NCBI RefSeq assembly: GCF_963678635.1
Contig: NC_087066.1
Coordinates: 63,990,282 to 64,054,281 of the forward strand
Direction: 5' to 3'
Length of the DNA: 64,000 nucleotides
Origin: Symsagittifera roscoffensis
Lineage: Eukaryota; Xenacoelomorpha; Acoela; Convolutidae
The notes below the pieces were generated by a model. The model did not search any database and had not been told where the DNA came from. It was given only the letters and a program-made list of their open reading frames with translations. The position numbers were made by a program, and so were the translations under genes. This document shows, piece after piece, positions 1-10,475 of this stretch; position 1 is the first letter of the stretch; the number at the start of each line of letters is the position of its first letter.

Positions 1-151
1 CCTCACATAATTTAAACAATGAAATCTCTTAGTTTGAGAAGCTAATAATAGTCTTAATTGTAGTTAAAATATAACTCACAGTTTGTTTCGAACAACTTTA
101 GCTACAATTTACTGAAATACGAACTCGATTTGATAGCCAGCTTCTTCTTAG

Positions 152-269
152 GCGATTCGTGATGACGTCCAAGTATCTGGGTCGATTGTGACTAAGAACC
201 GGCTGACGGGAGACATTGCTTACGCAACAGATCTCGACTGTGAGCGCACTCTGCGGTACCCTAGAGGCG
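152..269 (+). CDS. CUB domain, first exon (host gene)
   Basis: An exon of a secreted or extracellular CUB-domain protein; CUB domains are beta-sandwich protein-binding modules. After a polypyrimidine tract and AG (150-151), the frame starting GCG is open through 39 codons and ends one base before a strong GTAAGT donor (270), so the phase is 0->1. The translation contains SGSIVT, then TGDIAYATDLDCERTL and YPRG. This matches the start of a CUB domain, where a 'G-x-I' strand is followed by 'Y-x-x-x-x-x-C' and a Pro-Gly turn. The next exon (601) starts in the matching phase and continues the domain. In copy 2 the same exon carries a 1-base deletion. An upstream exon with signal peptide is not in the window. 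Confidence 0.78.
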
Positions 270-600
270 GTAAGTTAGAACTACGCACTTTTTTTTGGGC
301 CGGTAATGTCATCGTTCAGCCCTAAGAATACGGGTCCGGACAATTCTCAAAACAGACCCCGACATTTGGCGATCGAGTGCATCACTGGATCCATAGAATT
401 TGCTACTTATTCTTAAGTTTGATTGTCAAAATGAAAAAGTATCTGTTACTCTTTATAGTTCTTTTTCGTTTTTCTAACCTGTTACTACAACACACGCGGT
501 TTTATTTCAGTCAAACAGACGCAATAGGGATCGATGTAAAATTAGTTCTGAATAACTTCTTGAAACCTCGTGGACTGTGAAAAACCGTATTTTTTCTCAG
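270..600 (+). other. Intron 1 of the CUB gene
   Basis: Runs from GTAAGT at 270 to CTCAG at 600. It contains a second acceptor-like site near 510 followed by a short open stretch, but its phase does not fit the flanking exons. Nothing else is recognised. Confidence 0.6.
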
Positions 601-709
601 GTTCGGTTCTGTTCACGTTCAAGTACTTCGACATGGAGTGGACTAATATCATCAGTGATCAGGGGACAGGCGATGAACACTGCAAATATGACTACTTTTC
701 CATGAATGG
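601..709 (+). CDS. CUB domain, second exon (host gene)
   Basis: Begins after a T-rich tract and CTCAG. Read in phase 1 it continues the domain of 152-269: the joined codon gives Gly, followed by SVLFTFKYFDMEW and later HCKYDYFSMNG. The pattern 'hydrophobic-x-F-x-x-F-D-x-E' followed by 'C-x-Y-D-x' is the classic middle of a CUB domain, including the third Cys and the Tyr-Asp pair often involved in Ca2+ binding. It ends before GTGAAT (710), leaving phase 2, which matches the exon at 1565. The copy-2 equivalent (10476-10584) is still open with a few replacements, including loss of the acidic residue after DM. Confidence 0.8.
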
Positions 710-1564
710 GTGAATAGCTACTTGAAAGGCAGACTGCTTGTAACAGAGCAAAGCTTTGAATTTTCGGACTTTACTTCCAGGTGTCTATTATTAAGCTACC
801 ACTTTTGTTATTTCACATTACATTTGTGGTGTTCCAGTTTGAAATCAAGTTAACATCCAAGATTTCGGGGGGGGGGGGGGGGGGGCAACCATGACACAGT
901 TTTGTAGAGGAGCTAGTATGCAATAAATCCTAGGATGGCCAAAAGTTTTGTTGAAAAGATAGATTACAGTTATATTTGTGTTTTTGAAAATAGAATATAA
1001 TTATAAATTTTTTAGCTGTTGAGATTTCTTAGAGCTATACTTTTTGGAGCTCTCCTAAAACGTTTAAAAACGTGAGCCTTGTTAAATTTGTAAATAAATT
1101 TATCATTAAAAATTGCATTGGATACTTCTAGAATATGGTGTTCAACCCAAAAATCTGGCCGTCACCAAGGGTGGATTGGCGGGGGGGGGGGGGGGGGGGC
1201 TCAATCAGGGATTCGACCTCTTGTCGACCCAAAGGGTCCACCTTTGTACTATCTTGAGCAAAGGACCCTAAAAATTTTCTAAAGGCGCCTTCGGCACCAA
1301 TATATACTAATTTTGAGCAGGGAGCGCGTGTTTTTTCAAACTTTGGCCTTCGGAGCAGAAATTATGGCCAAAACAGGGTCTTTTTAGTGCTTTGGAAGAG
1401 CTTGAAAAATCAATTTGGTCGATCTAAAAAAAGGCCGACAAAATTTTCGAAATTTAGTTTGAAAAACCGCCCTCAAAAAAATCCTAGATCCGTCTCTGGC
1501 CGTCTCCAAGACGTCTTGTGTTGACCTCTGGAGTATGTGTGTATGTTTGTGTGTGTGTTTGAAG
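710..1564 (+). other. Intron 2 of the CUB gene, with poly-G runs
   Basis: Holds two runs of 19 G (867-885 and 1181-1199) and an hAT-like repeat (1296-1498). In copy 2 the equivalent intron has a further ~180 bp block and shorter G or C runs. No other gene is seen. Confidence 0.55.
1296..1498 (+). repeat. Dispersed repeat with hAT-like terminal sequence
   Basis: This segment recurs at 11351-11551 and, diverged, at about 63427-63697. Its right end reads, on the - strand, CAGAGACGGATCTAGGATTT, which looks like the CAG(A/G)G(A/G)C start of hAT transposon termini. The interior is non-coding. I could not find a convincing left terminus or 8-bp target duplication, so it may be a decayed non-autonomous copy. 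Confidence 0.5.
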
Positions 1565-1764
1565 ATACAAGTACTGTGGGTACATTCCCGAGAAGACAGT
1601 CTGCATCTACAATGGGGAGGATGGGGGTGAAGTGCCTCTTCATTTCTACAGTGATGACTACTTGGGTCCAAATGGGCCTTTTACGGAGAGATTCAGAGGG
1701 ATCGAGATCAACTTCCAAACGTACACCGACAGTCAGTCTCACTTTAGATATCTTGATATAATCT
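1565..1764 (+). CDS. CUB domain, third exon (host gene)
   Basis: Starts after TTTGAAG with one base completing a Gly codon, then reads YKYCGYIPEKTVCIYNGEDG, SDDYLGPNG, then FRGIEINFQTYTDSQ. This is the end of a CUB domain: the CG motif after the Asp-bearing strand, the G-rich loop, and the final F-x-x-x-Y strand. Frame and phase match 601-709. The 3' end is less sure. I place it at a GTATCT donor, phase 1, but the frame also meets a TGA at 1770, so a C-terminal end of the protein is possible. The copy-2 equivalent has two stop codons. A naive ORF search reads other frames here and misses this exon. Confidence 0.78.
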
Positions 1765-2193
1765 GTATCTGATTTAGAACCAGATAAATCTGTGCCTTAA
1801 TTACTATTAATGTTAAATAAGGGATTTCAACGACCTTTCATCAACTTATTTCTAAAGGGGGATATTGAAACTGAAATTGATAGATACGCGAGGTGGGAGG
1901 AAAAAGGAAAAAGAGCCGAATGCTGTTAATCTTCTTAAACACTTTGTGGTATAGTAGCTGCAGCTGCAGCCACATTACATTAACCTTGAGGGAGTGACGA
2001 TGTTATGTATGTATGTATTTATATGTTTAGTACTATTTCAACGGCAGTATCTGTCGACCTAATTCTGCACATAAAAAGAGCAGATTACCGTACTACGCTA
2101 CGGAGCTCAGTTATCTAGAAAAGAGCGTTAAAATAGAAAACATAAAGTACGGTTTCAAGTGAATTAACAACTTTGAGATATATCTTTTGTTAT
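1765..2193 (+). other. Spacer upstream of element A
   Basis: Non-coding, duplicated at 11816-12244. It contains a short ATGT microrepeat near 2002-2020 and may include the 5' LTR of element A. No second LTR copy survives to define the start of that LTR. Confidence 0.4.
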
Positions 2194-2223
2194 ACTTACA
2201 AAGTCTGGACATCGAGGTATCAC

Positions 2224-3545
2224 ATGGCGCAGTCAGCAGCATCTTTGTCCGAAGATAATCGCACAGACATGGAAATTCCTGTGTTTTGGACCTCGGCAAA
2301 CTCGGATCCACCATGGAATTTTAAATTCTGATTGGATCAATTTCTCCTATCTGTTACAGTAAAAGAGAACGTGAATCATGAAGTGTTGCTTAAGGACCCG
2401 AAACCAGTCATTGAAGAACCAATGCCACGGCCAGAGACACCTAGACAAAACAAAACTGAACAAGCTACTACGGATCGGGAAGCTAGGGATAGATCACTAA
2501 GGGACAAAGTCTTGTTGGAAAACGAAGAAAGAAAGGAGCGTGGACCAAAAGTGAGACACAACCTGTTTTACAACAAAGTCCAGAAACGCATCGCCTCGAG
2601 ACTATTTCTTGCATTAGGCACGGAGGGGAAAAAGAGATTTGTCAAGAAAAATTCTCACATAGAAGTGTCAAAACTAGAGTTTAGAGAATTGGTAGCTCTA
2701 GCAAAAATCGCATTTGAAAAAACGAAAAAGTATAACATACGAAAGATACAAGTTATTCGCAAGAACAGAAAAATCAGGCAAGAAGCTGGAATCATTTCAT
2801 GCTGCTCTAACTGCACAAGCAGCAAAGGCGGGGCTTGGCACATTAGAGGATGAATTAGTTCGAAACCTTTTCATTTCCAGAATGAAAAATGCAGCTATAC
2901 AGGACTCATTGACGTTCGAAATTTTTTCCCCAATTGAAGTTTTAAAAAAGAGCGATAAAGTTTGAACAAAGCAAACAGACGACACAAGCCTTTCAGAAGT
3001 CATACACAAACACTGCAGGTGCAAGAGGTCTATTGGGATCATAAATAAAAATAAAACAAGAACCCATCATGGAGATCGGGAATAGAAGAGGAAATCAGAG
3101 GCGAACGAGCAAAGAGCCATATAAACGGAAAACATGGGACGCGAAGAGTAACCCGAAAAACCGGGCTGATCAGAAACAATGTATGAGATGCGGCAAACCC
3201 TTTGTGGAGGGACATCTACATAATTGTCCAGCGATGGGTAAGATGGGCAAACGGTGCAACAAACCGAAACATTTCGCCCGAATGTGCAGATCCCAACAGT
3301 TCAACCAAGTGCCGGAAGAAACATCCATTTCAGAGGAAGAATGCAACCTCATAAGATGTTTCGACTCGAGTGATGATTTCGAAATCATGATTAATGACAA
3401 AAACGAAATGTCCATACGGCAGATAGAAGTCTGCATTTCGGATCGTATCAACCACAAAATAGATCGAAACCCAGAACGAAGTAACGCAAATGTAGGAAAA
3501 ATCACATCAGAAGAGACCCTCGTTCAGCACAAACTCAATCCTTAA
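2224..3545 (+). pseudogene. gag: gag of element A (broken)
   Basis: Gag forms the particle that packages retrotransposon RNA. The frame starts at ATG 2224 (MAQSAASLSEDN), which overlaps the LTR end and primer-binding site, and reads on after an in-frame TGA (2329-2331) through LDQFLLSVTVKENVNHEVLL. That N-terminus aligns with the gag start of element D. A one-A insertion near 2730 shifts frame, and another shift lies near 2955 before a capsid-like FEQSKQTTQAF. The nucleocapsid part (3069-3545) is open: a first knuckle CMRCGKPFVEGHLHNC, then a second, KRCNKPKHFARMC, that lacks its leading Cys. Element B shares the TGA and the second frameshift. Confidence 0.85.
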
Positions 3546-3546
3546 A

Positions 3547-3888
3547 GGCTTTAGTCAGGATTGAAAACCAAATCATTAACATGACTATTGACACAGGGAG
3601 TCCGGTGTCGTTTCTGAATTGGGCAACAACTAGACAAATCATGAAGGCAGGTCCACAGACAAAATGCCGGCCGAAAGCTTAAATTTATCAGCGCAAGTTG
3701 TCGACTACAACAAACAACCAATCTTAATTTTGGGCGCAACAAAAGCTGATGTCAGGTCAGCTGGATGGGAAGTGAAAGGAGTATCATTTCTGGTCACGGA
3801 ACGTCGCACCAGATGTAATCTAGGATTAGAGCAAAATTGGTATACACACAACCCAAAAGACGGCACCATCGGAAAAGTCAAGATTTGA
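3547..3888 (+). pseudogene. Protease domain of element A
   Basis: Retroviral-type aspartic protease that matures Gag-Pol. The catalytic motif IDTGSPVSFL is at about 3589-3618. A frameshift around 3670-3690 separates it from the second half (3664-3888), which contains YNKQPILILGATKA and a FLVTERRTRCNLG stretch; the 'ILG' is the flap-distal strand of this family. It ends in TGA before the RT segment. The same frameshift exists in element B. Confidence 0.75.
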
Positions 3889-3889
3889 C

Positions 3890-4964
3890 GTGCTACTGTG
3901 CGAGCAGTCGGAAGGTCGGAAAAAACTATTTAACAATAAATTTTTAAACCTCTTTGATCGTCAAGGAAAACCAAAAAGTCATCTAGTGAGTACGAAACTT
4001 AAGTATCGATTATGCCCCATCCAAGAAAAAGGTCGAAGAATACCTATTCACATACAGGATAAAGTACAAGCGGATTCAAACTGCTATCAGAAGGGCACAT
4101 AGAAAAAATGGACAAATATACCATTGACTGTTTCATTGCAGCAATCGCCGCAATAACCGTGAAAAAAGACGATTCAATCAAGCTAGCTCTAGACGCCAAA
4201 CCAATAAACAGACAATTATACAAAACCAAATATCAAATGCCAAACGTTGATGAACTGCTTGATAGCCTAAGCCAGATTGTTACTGCGAATACAGTAGGTG
4301 AGCTATATTCCACAGTCCTAGACTTTAAGTACGCCTACAGCCAATTAAAGTTAACTGCAGAAACATCAAAACAGTGCATCTTTAATGTAGTGGGAGGGCA
4401 AGCAACAGGAACATATATGTTCATAACAGATTTCAATGGCCTGGCAGATATGCCAGCTGAGTTTAAAAAGCCATGGATCGAACTCTGAACCCCGCCCAAA
4501 TGCATTTTTTTTAGACGATATCCTGATTGTCTCTGAAGGGGACGAAAAAGAGCATGAAATTAGTACGGGAGGTACTAAAGAGACTAGATAATGAAAACTT
4601 AATACTGAAATTGGCAAAATGTGAGTTTTTTCAATCAGAGGTAAATTGGCTTGGCCACAAACTATCACCGACCGGAATTGTTCCCAAAATCACAAAAACT
4701 GAGGCAATACTTAACCTACACCCACCTAAACCACTCAAACAATTGCGATCTTTCTTGGGCAGTATAAATCACCTGTCAATTTTTATCCTGAACGCGGCGA
4801 GTCTAACAAATAAACTCAGGCCTTTATTACGAGATGAACATGAGAAGAAAAAACTGAAAAGCATAAAAATGCCAGTGAGAAAATTTGATTGGGAGGAAAA
4901 ACAGTCAATAATATTTGACGAAATCAAACAAGCTGTAGCAAACAATGCAAAAATCATATATTAA
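3890..4964 (+). pseudogene. Reverse transcriptase of element A
   Basis: Copies element RNA into cDNA. Open segments 3890-4102, 4108-4488 and 4527-4964 lie in shifted frames. Recognisable in order are PIHIQDKVQAD, KLALDAKPINRQ, VLDFKYAYSQLKL (motif A with catalytic Asp), DFNGLADMPAEF, then FFLDDILIVS (motif C, catalytic Asp pair) at about 4507-4535, and the thumb with NWLGHKLSPTGI and LRSFLGSINHLS. A 3-base shortening and frameshift near 4080, and the shift between 4488 and 4510, break it. Confidence 0.85.
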
Positions 4965-4972
4965 AATCCCGC

Positions 4973-5442
4973 AAGAGGAACACAAGTTAAATTGATGCAA
5001 GCCACAGTGGGCTTGGGGCCAACCTGGAACAAAAAAAAACAGGGGAGGGGGAGTGGATGCCAATATCTTTTGCATCACGCTACTCGACACACAAGAGAAG
5101 AAATATTCGACGAACGAGCTTGAATTATTGCTGGTGGTATGGTTGGTGGACAGATTCAAACTTTACCTTTTGGGTAGGGAGTCTACCATAGCAACAGACC
5201 ACAAAGCATTAACATCTGCTTTGGGTGAAAACCGCGCAAACAAAACGTATCAATCTCGCCTCACTAGATGGGTGGATAGATTATTATCATATCACTTCAA
5301 AATTGTTCATATACCGGGAAAAGATATGTGTATAGTTGACTACCTATCAAGGGAGCCTAATGGCGATCCATGGCCAGTGTCTGAAATTAATGAAAAGTTC
5401 GTGGTTATATCGATTGAAAAATTTCATAAAGCCCTCTACTGA
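4973..5442 (+). pseudogene. RNase H domain of element A
   Basis: Removes RNA from the RNA/DNA hybrid. The N-terminal strand (around 4990-5050) is disturbed by an A run. From 5053 the frame is open: TNELELLLVVWLVDRFKLYL carries the catalytic Glu helix, followed by TIATDHKALTSAL with the catalytic Asp and by SRLTRWVDRLL and HIPGKDM, typical of Ty3/gypsy RNase H. It ends at a TGA (element B has TGT here). Beyond it only a short linker remains before the homology to element B ends. Confidence 0.85.
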
Positions 5443-5612
5443 TGGAACAGTCGGCTAAGTAATACCACAAAGCATAGTGACAGTGTAAAGATTCTAGAAC
5501 ATCGGAAGAAAACACTGGCAGTAACGCTAAATCGGACGCGTCATCTCACATTTGCTATAGCAACCAAATCGGTTCAAAACGAACACAAAAACTAAAACAA
5601 ACACTTTTTACA

Positions 5613-8600
5613 ATATCTTACCTGCTAACAGTTTCAGCTCAAAACTGGGATCTATTGGTCCATTTTTTCCATGTTAACCGAGATAACATTCGCACCAAAA
5701 ACTTGGGCTCAGGATCTAGAAAAAATATCAAATAGCTCTTGATAACGTGAGCTCAAACTTTGTTTATTAGTTTTTATAAAAAATTTGGTCAAAAATTAGT
5801 TTTTTTTCGATGCATACCAAAAAATTTTAATAAAAAACCCCAAGCAATCAAGATTTTGGGTACAATCGGACAATTACCCTTTATTTGCTGAGAAAGAAAG
5901 TTTAACCGCGATAACAATAATATTGACATCATAGTTTAAAACTATAGAAAAGCAGATTAGGAACAGTGGTTCTCTTATTTTTCTGGAACTTTCAATCTGA
6001 CCAAGCATAGAAAATCACTAGAAAATTATAAAACTTAACCTTCTTCTAAAATCGCATAAAAAATTACTAACGCGAAAAAACGTAGCCTCTTCTTCTAAAA
6101 TTAGCAACTGTTTTTTTCCACCACAGCTAAATTTAAGACTAAATTAGAAATGAATTTGAACTTTAACCATGCCAGCGTTCTTAGCATTAACTTAGCCATG
6201 GGTTACTGCTGACTTAGAATCCCTCAACAATTCCAAAAACAAGACGCAATGCGCTTTGAACCCAAAACCTACAACCAGGTATACAACTCTTTTAAACTCT
6301 TTTACCTCTAAGACAAGTTTCATTTAATATTCTGAATGTAAGGGTCCTAATTTGACTCTTACATTCAATTGATATTAGAAAACGTTACGCTAATGAAGGT
6401 GGAAACTTCTTTAATTATAAGCGGTGATTTTTTCTGAATCATCAATTAAAAATTGGTGCGAAATAGTGTATTTGGTGTTGTATTTGGCGTTGTATTTGGC
6501 GTTGTATTTGGCGTTGTAACAAAAAAAAGGTAATCTAATTTTAATTTCCTACGCGCTGGAGCCTATGAGCTCATCGAGAAACTCTTGAAGTTTACAAAAT
6601 TGTGAACAAAAACAGTTAATTGCAAAGCAACTTGTCAACATAATAAGTTAAATAATTGCGGAGCACCATGACAACGTCTCTCTTCTAAAATATCGACTAC
6701 TTACCAGCATTCTGTTGTCTCTGCATCATGAAATATTTCATCAATTGTTAAATGGGACCTCTAAGTTCATCAGTGGGACTAGTTAGTTTTTTTTTGGTAC
6801 TCTGATGTCTACATAGACTAAAAAAACTCATTATCAAAAAAGTTTTCAGGGGAATTAAGTTTTGTTTTATCGTGAAATTCACTTTTGATAACCTTTGTCG
6901 CGAATAATGTACCAATTTTTCAATAAAATGAACTAAAATCAAATTGATTCAAGCTCATTAGAGACAAACTTAATCAGATTTGATTTCAAACGATTGCAAA
7001 CTAGGCTCTCCTCAACAATTATCAGTGCTATTCATCAAAACTTTGAATGATCTGTTTTTTTTCTACAATTGATAACGGTAGTCATTTAGTTTTTCAACGA
7101 AAAATGGGAAAAAATAGTATCAGAACAAATCTGGAATCTTTGGGACAATTGGGAACAAAAAAAATCTTTGTTATATGTTATCTTGAAAAAGTAATTGTTC
7201 AAACAAGACTCTTAAAAAAGTTTCGAGTACTTTAAAAATTCAGATAGGTAGGTATCAGGTACATAGAAGGCGTGTACTATTTCACTTCGCCAGTCTAGTA
7301 GTAAACTGCTGGCCATGTTGTTGTCACAGTTGAAAAGTCGTCTGGATTTGCTCCTTTAATTTGTTAATTGAAAAAATGTCACCAAAAGAAATAAGAATGG
7401 TCAACAAAAATAGATAGACGACATTTTCTTAGATTGTTGAATGAAGTAGAAGGACAAACCACCAAAAAATTGGTCGATTTACGAGAAAAAAAATCTGAAG
7501 CAAATCTGAAACAAAAAAACTTGCCATCAATTGTACTTATAGACTGGCGAACTCAAACAGTACACAACTTCTATGTATCAGTTACCTATCGGTCGAAAGA
7601 AAACTTTCAAAGTACTTGAATTTTTCTTACCAATGTTTGCTCTGACCATTGAAAATTTGGATAAACTTTGTATTCAGTTGTTTTAGTTTTTTTTCTTTTT
7701 GTTTTCCACGTAAAATCAGGTACCACAAATAATAATTGGACTGTTTAGAGTGATATATCATGTTAAAACCCTTACAGTCATGATTCGGACCACATTTAAA
7801 AATTTCGGAAAATTTTCTTCCGTGTCGAGAAAAACCGATTTAAAATTTTGATTTTTTGTCATATTTTAGCGGAAAAAGAGAGCGAGCAGTCTTATTTTAA
7901 CTGCTTAAAAGCATACAATAGCTTAGTTCAAAATGTAGAATATTAATTTTACTTAAATATCGTTAGTTTACTTTGAGTTTTTTACGCCTTTTTGGAATCA
8001 AAACTTATAACAATTCAAAAAACTGCAAAACGTGAATAAAAAGTTTGATTTTTTTTCTCATTCTTCAACTATTTAGAAAATTGTTTTGCAAATTGCTTAA
8101 TTTACGAAAAATTTCGAAAATACTTGATCTCCAGTTTTTTCTTTAGCTCCTTTTATCACACCACGCCAAAAATCAACGACAAAAAGTTGAAAATTTTTCG
8201 TTGTATTTTTTTAAGACCAAGGTCGGAACAGTAACCGGGTATCCTTGTCTTTATAAGCCAGTAGTTTTGAAAAAAAAAATAGAATTCAATCATATTTTAG
8301 CGATTTATCTTTCTACCTCATTCAAAAACATACAAACTGACATGTATCTGCATTTGCTGTCCTGTCTAATTTTGTTTGGTTTCTTTTCTCTTTTTCTTAA
8401 ATTAATGTTTGTAATACATCTAATTGTTTTCATATTTTCATTTTCAGAGCTTCTACTTTGGTTTTGAAACAAATTTAGACGGCTGCTCGGTGATGTAGAC
8501 TTTTTCTTGGCGTCTAAAAAGATTTTAGTTGTCTTGATTTTCATTTTTTTCTTCAAAATATTGGTATGAAACAATTGGAAATTTCAGCTTAAGTTTTTTT

Positions 8601-9154
8601 GAAAGAAAAGAAAGCACTGCCCGGGTCGAGGTTTTAGTGTTCAGATTTCAAAATTTTGAATTGATTCACATTGGCATCAAAATTTCATATTCGCAACGCT
8701 GGTCAAACATATATGTGTACTTTTAATTGCAGGTTTGCTTATTAGGTTCGGATGCTTGGTATGTATCAGCTATTTTCCTTCTATACGTGTATGCAGGTCT
8801 AACCCCGAATCATTTTGATTTCTTTTTTGGCCCATCATGCGTTTAATTGGTTTTTTCCAACAGCTCAAAAACCACTCAAATCTTGCTCGATAACCCATCA
8901 AAAACCTCCACAAGAAACAAACTACATATGAGCGGTTTTTTCAGGCAAGTTTTTAGTGGTTCGAGCTGTCTATTTATCAATAAAAAAATTCTCAAATTGT
9001 TCAATTCTAAAAACATGCATATCAACAAACAAAACAGTTATTCATGGAATCTATATTTAGAAGATTTTTTCGTTACAGAAGTCTGAACCCAGAGTTTGAT
9101 TGGTTCTTGGTTTAAACTCCCCGCAGTTTTAATCCATTAAATCTGTCGATACTC
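5613..9154. other. AT-rich region, no gene recognised
   Basis: Only short ORFs of low complexity occur. I checked for acceptor-plus-open-frame-plus-donor patterns and found only weak ones (for example 8448-8491), none resembling the CUB or FNII exons. It has no counterpart elsewhere in the window and takes the place of the integrase half of element A. Confidence 0.6.
6466..6518 (+). repeat. 12-bp tandem repeat
   Basis: About four units of GTTGTATTTGGC (6477-6512 exact, with diverged flanking units). Confidence 0.9.
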
Positions 9155-9204
9155 ATGGTACGAATAGATTATTTTTGTAAAAGTACATTCTGTTGGACAT
9201 TTTG

Positions 9205-9755
9205 GTATAAAAACGGATTATTTGGTGCACAAAGTCTGGGTCCAAAACCATTTAGTCCACAAGACCTAATTCCGCATTTTTCTGGTCCACGCGATCTGAA
9301 TCCTGATTCATTATGTCCATACGGTTGGAAACCGAGTTTTTTCAGTCCTTATGGCCTGAATCTGAATTCATGTAGTACACGCGGTCTGAGTCCCAATCCC
9401 TTCGGTCCACACGGACTGAAACCGAATTCGTTCGGACAGCACGGTCTGGAACGAGATTCCTTCGAACGGCACGGTCTGAAACCGGATTCTTTCAGTCCTT
9501 ACAGTCTGAATGTAGCTATTTCTGGTCCACACGGTCTGAGCATACGATATTCTAGTCCTAACGGTCTGAACATACTAAAATTTGGTCTACATGATCTGAA
9601 TAAAAAACCACGACCTCCGAACATAGTTCACATGGTCTGAGCATAGCTATTTTTGGTCCACACGGTCTGAGCATACAATATTGAAGTCCTAACAGCCTGA
9701 TCATACTAAAATTTGTTCTACACGGTCTGAATTAAAATTCACGACCTCAATCCGG
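9205..9755 (+). repeat. 30-bp minisatellite
   Basis: Tandem units of 30 bp centred on GGTCCACACGGTCTGAA with a variable middle; roughly 17-18 units. Because 30 is a multiple of three, one frame stays open from 9155 to 9640 and would read a decapeptide repeat like PHGLKPNSFG. At the 3' end a larger ~130-bp period appears (9508-9620 resembles 9640-9750). The open frame is a side effect of the unit length as far as I can see. No splice or start context supports a protein. It stops about 130 bp before duplication copy 2 begins. Confidence 0.85.
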
Positions 9756-10031
9756 ATGATGAAAAAAAAATTTGTAAAAAAAGTTAGGCAAATTGAACAT
9801 AAGTAGATGAATGATTGCATGAGTCGAGATAGTTAAAAATTATTGTTTTTGATCGAAGAGGATGAAAACGCAATCCTGATTCCTTACATAATTTAAACAA
9901 TGAAATCTCTTAGTTTGAGAAGCTAATATTAGTCTTAATTGTAGTTAAATATAACTCGCAGTTTGTTTCGAACAACTTTAGCTACAATTTACTGAAATAC
10001 GAACTCAATTCGATATCCAGCTTCTTCTTAG

Positions 10032-10148
10032 AAGATTCGTGATGACGTCCAAATATCGGGTCGATTGTGACTAAGAACCGGCTGACGGGAGACATTGCTT
10101 ACGCAACAGATCTCGACTGTGAGCGCACTCTACGGTACCCTAGAGGAG
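10032..10148 (+). pseudogene. CUB exon 1, second copy, frameshifted
   Basis: Counterpart of 152-269 with the same acceptor and GTAAGT donor, but 117 rather than 118 bases. One base is lost in the VSGS codons (TATCTGGG became TATCGGG), so the frame runs into TGA at once. The rest of the exon (TGDIAYATDLDCERTL) is preserved at the nucleotide level in the shifted frame. Confidence 0.8.
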
Positions 10149-10475
10149 GTAAGTTAGAACTACGCACTTTTTTGGGCCAGTAATGTCATCGTTCAGCCCT
10201 AAGAATACGGGTCCGGACAATTCTCAAAACAGACCGACATTTGGCGATCGAGTGCATCACTGAATCCATAGAATATGCTAATTATTCTTAAATTTGATTG
10301 TCAATATAAAAAAGTATCTGTTACTCTTTATAGTTCTTTTTCGTTTTTCTAACCTGTCACTACAACACACGGGGTTTTATTTCAGTCAAACAGACGCAGT
10401 AGAGATCGATGTAAAGTTAGTTCTGAATAACTTCTTGAAACCTCGTGGACTGTGAAAAACCGTATTTTTTCTCAG

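Larger units (their letters stand above)
1..5612 (+). repeat. Segmental duplication, copy 1
   Basis: The sequence from the first base of the window is found again from 9883, in the same order and orientation, until about 5612 (copy 2: about 15655). It includes three CUB exons, their introns and a truncated retrotransposon. The left edge may lie outside the window. The copies differ by scattered substitutions and small indels, plus one ~180-bp block present only in copy 2. Downstream of 5612 the copies are unrelated: copy 2 continues into integrase, while copy 1 runs into unique AT-rich sequence. Confidence 0.9.
2194..5612 (+). mobile_element. Ty3/gypsy-type LTR retrotransposon A, truncated
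   Basis: The internal order gag, protease, RT, RNase H is that of the Ty3/gypsy superfamily. The last ~27 bases of the LTR (ending GGTATCACA at 2224) are recognised because they recur at 18308-18334 behind element B. They are followed directly by a TGGCGCAG primer-binding-site candidate (2225). The element stops after RNase H at about 5612, and integrase and 3' LTR are absent. Gag, protease and RT are interrupted by frameshifts or stops, so it cannot move by itself. Confidence 0.85.

Noticed and set aside
511-573. Exon-like stretch after TTTTATTTCAG in CUB intron 1, open in one phase in both copies (QTDAIGIDVKLVLNN)
   Set aside because: Its only open phase (2) does not match the flanking exons, which join each other directly and give a continuous CUB domain without it.
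377-580. 67-codon open frame
   Set aside because: Lies inside CUB intron 1 in a frame that does not join the exons; the copy-2 sequence does not preserve its start.
1384-1742. Minus-strand ORFs over CUB exon 3 and the hAT-like repeat (also 11437-11793)
   Set aside because: They are antisense shadows of the CUB exon; the + strand reading gives a clear CUB domain.
8448-8491. Possible 42-bp exon (SFYFGFETNLDGCS) after TTTTCAG
   Set aside because: Too short, no domain match, and no partner exon; single acceptor-donor patterns are expected by chance in AT-rich DNA.
9155-9640. 161-codon ORF as a repetitive secreted protein
   Set aside because: The frame is explained by the 30-bp tandem repeat; no signal peptide and no splice context.
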